The position numbers were made by a program, and so were the translations under genes. This document shows positions 1 through 5,128 of a stretch of DNA of 5,128 bases, in pieces. This DNA is from Tannerella sp. (GTDB taxonomy: Bacteria > Bacteroidota > Bacteroidia > Bacteroidales > Tannerellaceae), in contig JAISJX010000170.1 of the NCBI GenBank assembly GCA_031261145.1, forward strand, positions 1 through 5,128, read 5' to 3'. The notes below the pieces were generated by a model. The model saw only the letters and a program-made list of their open reading frames with translations, was not told the DNA's origin and did no database searches. Position 1 is the stretch's first letter; each line of letters opens with the position of its first letter.

Positions 1-470
1 TTGATAAACGAAGCGACATTGTGGTTGGACACAACGGTACACTCCCACTCTTTCACGCCGAAAACTTCTTCGGGCACTATGATCTTGATGTCATTCTTTA
101 TCTTTGTCTGGCAACCCAACCGCCAGTGGTCTTTGATCTGTTTACGGGAGAAAAAACCGGTTTCGGTAGGCAGGATATTACCGCCCCCTTCGGGAATCCG
201 GCAGCGGCATTGCCCGCAACTCCCGCTTCCGCCGCAGGCCGACGAAAGGAAGATGCCCTGTCCCTGCAAGGTGTTGAGCACGGTGCTGCCCATCGGTATT
301 TCAAATTCTTTCTCCTCATTGACTACCATCCTGATATTACCGGACGGCACCAATTTTGTTTTTGCATACAACAACAAACCAACCAGTAACAACGTAATCA
401 CCAGAAACAAAATCGCCCCGGCAACAAGCGTAAGCGTACTGATCGACATTAATAATACTATTATTTCCAT
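1..470 (-). CDS. nqrF: Na+-NQR subunit F, NADH-oxidising flavoprotein (partial, C-terminus beyond window)
   Basis: NqrF is the electron entry subunit of Na+-NQR: it takes a hydride from NADH onto FAD on the cytoplasmic side and passes electrons to its [2Fe-2S] cluster. About 156 residues are visible and the frame is open to the window edge; the family is usually a little over 400 residues. Residues about 3-36 form one hydrophobic membrane anchor ending in YAKTKLVPSG. A ferredoxin-type domain follows, about residues 45-135, with cluster ligands C79, C85, C88 (SACGGSGSCGQC) and C120 (RLGCQ), the C-x5-C-x2-C...C pattern of the family. PEEVFGVKEWECTVVSN then leads into the start of the FAD-binding domain; the FAD and NADH motifs lie outside. 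The start is the ATG at 468-470, 12 nt after the nqrE stop and preceded by TAAGG. An ATG at codon 8 is a weaker alternative. An extra cysteine, C90, follows the third ligand. Identity is secure. Confidence 0.96.
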   Translation of the reverse strand, partial: MEIIVLLMSISTLTLVAGAILFLVITLLLVGLLLYAKTKLVPSGNIRMVVNEEKEFEIPMGSTVLNTLQGQGIFLSSACGGSGSCGQCRCRIPEGGGNILPTETGFFSRKQIKDHWRLGCQTKIKNDIKIIVPEEVFGVKEWECTVVSNHNVASFI

Positions 471-480
471 ATCGTTTATA

Positions 481-484
481 CCTT
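481..484 (-). promoter_or_regulatory. Weak Shine-Dalgarno for nqrF
   Basis: On the minus strand the nqrE stop codon is embedded in TAAGG, followed by 10 nt and the ATG at 470. AAGG is a short match to the anti-Shine-Dalgarno and favours the ATG at 470 over the one at 449. The spacing is on the long side, and Bacteroidota depend little on such sites, so the call is tentative. Confidence 0.35.
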
Positions 485-1100
485 AAATTTTAATTCCCGA
501 AAAACACATGAACCCGATGCCCATCAGGCCGGTGATGATAAACGCGATACCAAGTCCCCTCAACGGTTTGGGGATATTCGAGTAGGTCAGTTTCTCGCGG
601 ATGGCAGCCATACCGACGATGGCTATCAGCCAGCCAAGACCGGAACCCAACCCGTAGGCCGTCGCCACGCCGACATTGGAGAATGCTTTCTGTTGCATGA
701 ACAGCGAACCTCCCATAATGGCGCAGTTTACGGCTATCAGCGGCAGGAATATACCCAGCGAAGCGTATAAAGCCGGTGCAAACCGTTCCACCACCATCTC
801 GACCAACTGCGTGAACGACGCAATGATGGCGATAAATATGATAAACGAAAGGAAACTCAGGTTCACCTCTGCAAACTGCGCTCCCAACCACGACATTGCG
901 CCTTCTTTCAATATATAATTTTCAAGCAGGTAATTGATTGGCAATGTGCAAACCTGAATGAATGTAACTGCTATGCCCAATCCTAAGGCAGTCTTCACGT
1001 TTTTGGAAACAGCAAGAAAAGAACACATACCCAGATAGTATGCGAAAATCATGTTATCAACAAAAACCGAGCGTACGAATGTGCTTATTAATTCTTCCAT
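483..1100 (-). CDS. nqrE: Na+-NQR subunit E, integral membrane protein
   Basis: NqrE is a six-helix membrane subunit that, with its paralogue NqrD, holds an iron-sulfur centre in the middle of the membrane. That centre carries electrons from NqrF to NqrC and is thought to be tied to Na+ movement. The protein is 205 residues, close to the roughly 198 of Vibrio. Hydrophobic segments lie near residues 9-32, 38-58, 78-103, 112-134, 146-165 and 183-203. The two cluster cysteines are C26 (YYLGMCSFLA) and C126 (LIAVNCAIMGG), matching C26 and C120 of V. cholerae. E101 (QLVEMVVER) lines up with Vibrio Glu95, which is implicated in Na+ uptake. The ATG at 1098-1100 gives the expected MEELISTFVRSVF N-terminus, 20 nt after nqrD, with no clear Shine-Dalgarno site. 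It ends 12 nt before nqrF. It could be confused with RnfA, but the full nqr context settles the assignment. Confidence 0.97.
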   Translation of the reverse strand: MEELISTFVRSVFVDNMIFAYYLGMCSFLAVSKNVKTALGLGIAVTFIQVCTLPINYLLENYILKEGAMSWLGAQFAEVNLSFLSFIIFIAIIASFTQLVEMVVERFAPALYASLGIFLPLIAVNCAIMGGSLFMQQKAFSNVGVATAYGLGSGLGWLIAIVGMAAIREKLTYSNIPKPLRGLGIAFIITGLMGIGFMCFSGIKI

Positions 1101-1120
1101 GCGAATGATTGTTTAAATGA

Positions 1121-1738
1121 TTAATTTTCTTGAAGTTCCTTATTTCTCGAACGGTGCACCCAGATGATGGCCGCCACGGCGATCAACGCCATCGGAGGCA
1201 GAATCACCAGGCCGTTATTCACGTAACCGGCATCGTAAAAAGCCTGCGGGATAATCTTGTACCCCAACAACGAGCCTGAGCCTAACAGTTCGCGGAAAAA
1301 TCCCATGATGACCAAGATAAGTCCGTATCCCAACCCGTTTCCGATGCCATCGAGGAACGAATCCCACGGCCCGTGCCCCAGGGCGAACGCTTCCAGACGT
1401 CCCATCAGGATACAGTTCGTGATGATTAATCCCACAAACACAGACAACTGTTTGCTCACATCATAAGCAAACGCCTTCAATATCTCGCTTACAATCGTCA
1501 CCAATGCAGCGACGACCACCAATTGCACAATGATACGGATACGGTTCGGTATCGTATTACGCAGCAACGAGATAATCACATTGGCAAAGGCCACGACCGC
1601 CGTAACGGACAGCCCCATCACAATAGCCGGTTCCAGTTTGGACGTCACGGCTAACGCTGAACAAATACCTAACATCTGGACGACGACCGGATTGTTTTTG
1701 CTCAACGGCCCCAGTAATATTTCTTTATTTTTTCCCAT
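1121..1738 (-). CDS. nqrD: Na+-NQR subunit D, integral membrane protein
   Basis: NqrD is the paralogous partner of NqrE, inserted in the opposite orientation; together they bind the intramembrane iron-sulfur centre. It has 205 residues against about 210 in Vibrio. Hydrophobic segments lie near residues 14-35, 37-59, 69-89, 98-120, 131-150 and 175-195. The cluster cysteines are C26 (QMLGICSALAV) and C109 (LIITNCILMGR), equivalent to C29 and C112 of V. cholerae. The conserved loop SFLDGIGNGLGYG contains D130, which corresponds to Vibrio Asp133, an acidic residue implicated in Na+ translocation. FFRELLGSGSLLG is another family signature. The ATG at 1736-1738 lies only 3 nt after the nqrC stop (TAA AAG ATG), so it is probably translated by coupling with nqrC. 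It is related to RnfE, but its position between nqrC and nqrE makes it NqrD. Confidence 0.97.
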   Translation of the reverse strand: MGKNKEILLGPLSKNNPVVVQMLGICSALAVTSKLEPAIVMGLSVTAVVAFANVIISLLRNTIPNRIRIIVQLVVVAALVTIVSEILKAFAYDVSKQLSVFVGLIITNCILMGRLEAFALGHGPWDSFLDGIGNGLGYGLILVIMGFFRELLGSGSLLGYKIIPQAFYDAGYVNNGLVILPPMALIAVAAIIWVHRSRNKELQEN

Positions 1739-1741
1739 CTT

Positions 1742-2554
1742 TTATCGAGTTTGTGAGGTTAAAAAATTCACGTAACCATGCAGGCTTTCATTTATCATTT
1801 TATTCACGCCCTGACTGGTGTTTGTACCGCCCGAAATTCCGTCCACATAGTCCTGTCCCTCAGCGCTTTTACCCGGTTTGACCACTGCAATGGACTTGAA
1901 CTCATTGTTCTTGAAGATGTTCTTTCCGATGAATTGGGTGCTGAACTGGGGATAGACGATTTCCGCGCCCAATCCCGGCGTTTCCCCGGAATGACTGAAA
2001 TCTGCGCCGAATACGGTATTTTTGTCGTCATTGACCGAAATATATCCCCAAATCGGCCCCCAGAGACCGGCTCCGGACAAGGCCAAAATGTATTTCTGCT
2101 GACCGCCGACATTCGCAACAAACACCGGATAGGTCTTCCCTGCAAACGCTTTCACTGCATCAGCGGCAAAGGCGTCGCCTTCCACCTTCTCGCCTTTATC
2201 ATTCACAAGGAACGCCTCTTTTATCAATTCACTGTATTTGGTTTTGGCTTCCGAAGCCGTCACCGTCACATTGATTGAACGCAGTATCTGTTGCCGCTTG
2301 TCATTATCTTCGTTCTCCTTCTGGTAACTCCGCAACGACTGCGAGGTAAACGCCAGGACGATAGCCACAAGCAGCACCATTACCGAAGCATAGATGATTG
2401 TATAGGCATTACTGTCCCGGTTCAAACCGGCTTTCTCTTCCTTCACTAATTCAAATTCCGAGGCCGGCGCTTTGCAGACAGGACAAATTTCCGGCGGCGT
2501 ATCCCCTTCGTGGATATAGCCGCAAACTTTACATTTATATTTTTTCGTAGCCAT
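1742..2554 (-). CDS. nqrC: Na+-NQR subunit C with an N-terminal rubredoxin-like domain
   Basis: NqrC carries a covalent FMN on a periplasmic domain and relays electrons from the NqrD/E cluster to NqrB. The protein is 270 residues. Residues 1-37 form an added rubredoxin-like domain: C8, C11, C24, C27 spaced C-x2-C-x12-C-x2-C, with GYIHEG and PPEICPVCKAP, very like the C-terminal domain of rubrerythrin. A short linker (38-51) is followed by the single membrane anchor (about 52-70) and the FMN-binding domain. That domain has GETPGLGAE at 190-198 and the flavinylation motif DGISGGT at 238-244, with T244 the likely FMN-phosphoester residue; the usual motif is SGAT. In known NqrC the N-terminus is cytoplasmic, so the added iron site should face NqrF. 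The only ATG before the anchor is at 2552-2554, 9 nt after nqrB, and it includes the extra domain. The NqrC assignment is secure; the role of the fusion is unknown to me. Confidence 0.96.
   Translation of the reverse strand: MATKKYKCKVCGYIHEGDTPPEICPVCKAPASEFELVKEEKAGLNRDSNAYTIIYASVMVLLVAIVLAFTSQSLRSYQKENEDNDKRQQILRSINVTVTASEAKTKYSELIKEAFLVNDKGEKVEGDAFAADAVKAFAGKTYPVFVANVGGQQKYILALSGAGLWGPIWGYISVNDDKNTVFGADFSHSGETPGLGAEIVYPQFSTQFIGKNIFKNNEFKSIAVVKPGKSAEGQDYVDGISGGTNTSQGVNKMINESLHGYVNFLTSQTR
2423..2443 (-). promoter_or_regulatory. Possible internal translation start within nqrC
   Basis: Codon 44 of nqrC is TTG (2423-2425), and the residues after it (NRDSNAYTII) sit where an ordinary NqrC would begin. 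Upstream on the minus strand is a purine-rich run, AAGGAAGAG (2435-2443), that could act as a loose Shine-Dalgarno site. Initiation here would yield NqrC without the rubredoxin domain. This is speculative: TTG is a weak start, and a purine-rich stretch encoding Lys and Glu can arise by chance. Confidence 0.2.
2444..2554 (-). other. Rubredoxin-like domain coding segment fused to nqrC
   Basis: This segment encodes residues 1-37 of NqrC. Two CxxC knuckles (KCKVCGY and ICPVCKAP) separated by 12 residues are the short-form rubredoxin arrangement seen at the end of rubrerythrins; stand-alone rubredoxins have a much longer spacer. All four cysteines and the glycine and proline turns are intact, so an FeS4 site is expected. 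It is continuous in frame with the rest of nqrC, with no intervening stop. Confidence 0.88.
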
Positions 2555-2563
2555 ATTACTTTC

Positions 2564-3772
2564 TTATTGGATTGGTTTAACACGTTTATTCCTGCGCGAG
2601 ATATTGCTTTCCACCACATAATAATCTATCAGCGGAGCAAAGATATTCATCAGCAGAATCGCCAGCATCATGCCTTCGGGATAACCCGGATTCAACACGC
2701 GGATGACAATCGCCATCGCGCCGACTAAGAAACCGAAAATGAACTTGCCTGTTTCCGTGCGGGCTGATGTAACGGGGTCGGTTGCCATAAAGACCGCTCC
2801 AAAAGCGAATCCGCCCATCAGGAGATGGTCTGTTGGCGAAACCGACATGGCTACCGTCGAGCCAATCAAATTGAAAAGAGCGGCCGTAACGCCGCCACCC
2901 ACAAATACGGAAAGCATGGTTTTCCAGCTTGCCACACGGGTGAAAATCAAGATGAACGCCCCAAGCAGGATCGCCAATTTCGATGTTTCACCTATCGAAC
3001 CGGGAATCAACCCGATAAATAAATCCATGCAACCCAGCGGGTGACCCAATATATCCACCGGCTGGAACGTCCCTATCGCCTCCTTCGCCGCTGTGGCAAT
3101 CTGTCCTAACGGCGTTGCGCCCGAAAAAGCGTCAACGACTGTTCCGCCGCCAAGACCGAACGTACTCGCCGTACGGACAAAGACCTGGTCGCCCGACATC
3201 GAAGCCGGATAGGCAAAAAACAGAAACGCGCGGGTTACCAGCGCTACATTAAATATATTATATCCCGTTCCGCCAAACACTTCCTTGGCAAATACGACGG
3301 CAAACGCAGTGGCTAAAGCGACCATCCACAGCGGCGTATCCACCGGGACAATCATCGGAATCAACATTCCGGAAACCAGAAAACCTTCCTGTATTTCTTC
3401 TTTCTTTATCTGAGCCGAAATAAATTCGATGCCCAAACCTACCACATACGAAACAATAATAACCGGCAGTACAGCCAAAAAGCCGTAAATAAATGTGCCC
3501 CAGAAGCCCGGATTCGTCCCAATCGACAGATAATGCTGATAACCCGCATTATACATCCCGAAAAGCAACGCCGGCGCCAATGCAAGGATTACGACCGTCA
3601 TCGTACGTTTCGAATCAATACTGTCATGAATGTGAACGCCGGTTTTGGATGTGGCGTTCGGGACGAATATAAACGATTCAATCCCTTCAAAAACAGAACG
3701 AAACATCGACAGTTTTCCCCCTTCCTCAAAGTTGGGCTTAATCTTGTCAAGATAATTCCTTAACGCTTTCAA
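2564..3772 (-). CDS. nqrB: Na+-NQR subunit B, flavin-bearing membrane subunit
   Basis: NqrB is the largest membrane subunit; it carries covalent FMN and riboflavin, forms the main Na+ path and, with NqrA, the quinone site. It has 402 residues, near the roughly 412 of Vibrio. The N-terminal arm (1-55) ends in HIHDSIDSKRTM and is followed by about ten hydrophobic segments from residue 57 to 383. The flavinylation motif is DAFSGAT, with T220 equivalent to FMN-bearing Thr236 of V. cholerae. Other signatures are FAKEVFGGTGYN (161-172), RAFLFFAYPA (181-190), IPGSIGE (256-262), FMATDPVTSA (328-337) and NPGYPEGMMLAIL (361-373). D383 (APLIDYYVVE) aligns with Vibrio Asp397 and E129 probably with Glu144, both implicated in Na+ uptake. 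The start is TTG at 3770-3772: an in-frame TAG lies three codons upstream and the next ATG (codon 23) would cut conserved sequence. It lies 21 nt after nqrA. Confidence 0.97.
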   Translation of the reverse strand: MKALRNYLDKIKPNFEEGGKLSMFRSVFEGIESFIFVPNATSKTGVHIHDSIDSKRTMTVVILALAPALLFGMYNAGYQHYLSIGTNPGFWGTFIYGFLAVLPVIIVSYVVGLGIEFISAQIKKEEIQEGFLVSGMLIPMIVPVDTPLWMVALATAFAVVFAKEVFGGTGYNIFNVALVTRAFLFFAYPASMSGDQVFVRTASTFGLGGGTVVDAFSGATPLGQIATAAKEAIGTFQPVDILGHPLGCMDLFIGLIPGSIGETSKLAILLGAFILIFTRVASWKTMLSVFVGGGVTAALFNLIGSTVAMSVSPTDHLLMGGFAFGAVFMATDPVTSARTETGKFIFGFLVGAMAIVIRVLNPGYPEGMMLAILLMNIFAPLIDYYVVESNISRRNKRVKPIQ

Positions 3773-3793
3773 TGTATTCTAATTTTAATGTTA

Positions 3794-5128
3794 TTAATTC
3801 ATTTCCTTGTATAACAAATCCAGACTGTTGCGCACAATATACTGTAGCTCAATCTTCGATGTATCCACAAACTCGCAAAGAGCAAAGTCTTCGGGCGCAA
3901 CCTCGTATATACCCAAGTTTTCCATCTTCTCAATGTCAAACGTGATAATGGCTTTCAAAAGATATTCGGGATAAATGTCCATCGGGAATACTTTATCGTA
4001 TTCGTTCGACATAATCATCGCCCGTTTTCCGCCCCTGATGCGGGCGTCTATTACATATTCCTTCTTTTTGAACAACCAACTGAGGAACGTATGGCTCACG
4101 CTGAATTTGCCGAGACCGGGCGTTACCCAACCGAAAAAGTCGTTTGTGTCGTCGCCTTCGGGTATGGCTGTGATTTGCGTGTCATACGCGCCAAGATAAT
4201 CCTCCCGGCTTACTTTCGTGCCGGTCAGGACATTGCCGCTGATAAGGCGCACATGTTTATTGCCTTCCAACACTTTCCGGCCTACGATACTGTCGATGGT
4301 GCACCCGGCAATGACTTTGGCATAACCCCGCTCCATCATTTCGGAACCTGTAAGCGCCACCGTGCGGGTGAAATCGACCGTGCCTTTCTCAAACAGTCGC
4401 CCGATAAGGATCACATCCGCCGCATTAAGCGTCCAAACGGTCTCTCCTTTGTTCACCGGACGGATATGGTTGATGATAACGCCCGCATTGCCCACCGGGT
4501 GAGGCCCGTCCAACTCGACCGTTTCCACGCCTTGCAGGCGCAACGTCGAACCTTGTTTCACACCTACATAGACTTTCCCCGGCGTCAGTTTTGCCAGCGC
4601 ATCCAATCCCGTCTGGAAGGCTTTTTCTTCCCCTTTGACGATAAACTCGAAGCTCGGAGCTAAAGGCGCTGAATTGTAAGCAGTCACGAAAATATCTCGC
4701 GGCGTTTGATCCGGCAGCGCCACACGGTCGTACGGACGTTGTTTGATATAAGGCCACAGCCCTGCGTTCAGGATTGCGTCCTTAATTTCTTCCGCTTTAC
4801 CGGATGAGGGAGTTTTTACATCGAATTTTTCATATTCGACAGTGGCGTCCGGCTTGACGACAATGCTTAATACCTTCCGTTTGTCTCCGCGATTCACAGC
4901 CGTCACCTCGCCGCTAACGGGCGAAACGAACTTGATCTCCGGGAAATTTTTGTCCGTCATTAGCACCGAACCGGCCTTGACTTTATCGCCCGGATGTACC
5001 TTCACTTTCGGTGTAATGCCAACATAATGGTCAGGTACAATCGCATAACTACCGGATGCTCCCACATCCATCAGCGTCTCCAATGCTTTCCCTTTCAGGT
5101 TGATATCTAACCCTTTTTTGATTTTAAT
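3794..5128 (-). CDS. nqrA: Na+-NQR subunit A, quinone-site peripheral subunit (5' end just beyond window)
   Basis: NqrA is the soluble cytoplasmic subunit that sits on NqrB and contributes to ubiquinone or menaquinone binding; it carries no tightly bound redox cofactor in the known structures. 444 residues are visible, against about 446 in Vibrio. The frame stays open to the window edge and begins IKIKKGLDINLKGKA, matching the conserved family start (M-x-x-I-K-K-G-L-D), so only one to a few codons are missing. A TTG at 5081-5083 would remove this conserved N-terminus and is not the start. Visible residues 36-75 look like the biotinyl-lipoyl-type fold (HPGDKVKAGSVL, VSPVSGEV). RPYDRVALPD (131-140) and GPHPVGNAG (208-216) are family signatures, as is WTLNAADVILIGRLF. 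There are no membrane segments. The gene ends with tandem TAA TAA codons, 21 nt before nqrB. It is the first nqr gene, so the operon promoter should lie just upstream, outside the window. Confidence 0.97.
   Translation of the reverse strand: MKIKKGLDINLKGKALETLMDVGASGSYAIVPDHYVGITPKVKVHPGDKVKAGSVLMTDKNFPEIKFVSPVSGEVTAVNRGDKRKVLSIVVKPDATVEYEKFDVKTPSSGKAEEIKDAILNAGLWPYIKQRPYDRVALPDQTPRDIFVTAYNSAPLAPSFEFIVKGEEKAFQTGLDALAKLTPGKVYVGVKQGSTLRLQGVETVELDGPHPVGNAGVIINHIRPVNKGETVWTLNAADVILIGRLFEKGTVDFTRTVALTGSEMMERGYAKVIAGCTIDSIVGRKVLEGNKHVRLISGNVLTGTKVSREDYLGAYDTQITAIPEGDDTNDFFGWVTPGLGKFSVSHTFLSWLFKKKEYVIDARIRGGKRAMIMSNEYDKVFPMDIYPEYLLKAIITFDIEKMENLGIYEVAPEDFALCEFVDTSKIELQYIVRNSLDLLYKEMN

Noticed and set aside
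1..486. Long plus-strand open frames opposite nqrF (161 and 122 residues).
   Set aside because: They are antisense to a frame with an intact membrane anchor and ferredoxin motif, have low-complexity unfamiliar sequence, and show no recognisable domain.
483..1738. Possible Rnf complex (RnfA/RnfE) instead of NqrE/NqrD.
   Set aside because: The membrane pair is homologous to Rnf subunits, but nqrA, a flavinylated nqrB and nqrC, and an nqrF with anchor plus [2Fe-2S] motif are in the same operon, and no RnfB or RnfC is present.
1778..2278. Plus-strand open frame of 166 residues opposite nqrC.
   Set aside because: It is a shadow of nqrC codon use: no domain, no start context, and entirely antisense to a conserved coding region.
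1742..2554. A separate rubredoxin gene joined to nqrC by a sequencing frameshift.
   Set aside because: The frame is uninterrupted from the ATG at 2554 through the anchor. No stop codon or second ATG lies at the junction, so the fusion is read as genuine.
3773..3793. Promoter or terminator in the AT-rich gap between nqrA and nqrB.
   Set aside because: Only 21 nt are available; I see no hairpin and no convincing promoter elements, only stop codons and A/T-rich spacer.
4091..4663. Plus-strand open frame of 190 residues opposite nqrA.
   Set aside because: It is rich in His, Arg and Phe in the way typical of antisense translation and lies wholly within the conserved nqrA frame.

Overview
The window is a single, densely packed minus-strand operon encoding the Na+-translocating NADH:quinone oxidoreductase (Na+-NQR). 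In transcription order (high to low coordinates) it reads nqrA, nqrB, nqrC, nqrD, nqrE, nqrF. nqrA lacks its first few codons and nqrF lacks its C-terminal two thirds or so, because both run off the window. Gaps between genes are 3 to 21 nt, so a shared transcript and coupled translation are likely. The promoter and the terminator both lie outside the window, and there is no gene-free stretch longer than 21 bases.

The protein sequences match, from memory, the Bacteroidota (Bacteroidales) branch of the family: the NqrB N-terminus MKALRNYLDKIKP, the NqrC segment SNAYTIIYASVMV, SGGT rather than SGAT in NqrC, and weak or absent Shine-Dalgarno sites. A gut or otherwise anaerobic Bacteroidales species is the best guess; I could not run a search to narrow it.

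The parts work together as follows (family knowledge, mainly from the Vibrio cholerae enzyme). NqrF oxidises NADH with FAD and passes electrons through its [2Fe-2S] cluster to a second iron-sulfur centre held between NqrD and NqrE in the membrane. From there they pass to a covalent FMN on the periplasmic domain of NqrC, then to the covalent FMN and riboflavin of NqrB, and on to quinone at the NqrA/NqrB side. Na+ is pumped outward. Ligand and cofactor residues for these steps are visible in every subunit.

The standout feature is NqrC. Before its usual transmembrane anchor it carries an extra domain of about 37 residues with four cysteines in the spacing C-x2-C-x12-C-x2-C. This resembles the C-terminal rubredoxin domain of rubrerythrin. 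It would add an FeS4 centre on the cytoplasmic face, beside NqrF, and could give the pump a side path to peroxide or oxygen defence, or a redox-sensing input. Other points are a forced TTG start for nqrB, a TTG codon in nqrC where an unfused NqrC would be expected to start, and the SGGT flavin-attachment motif in NqrC.
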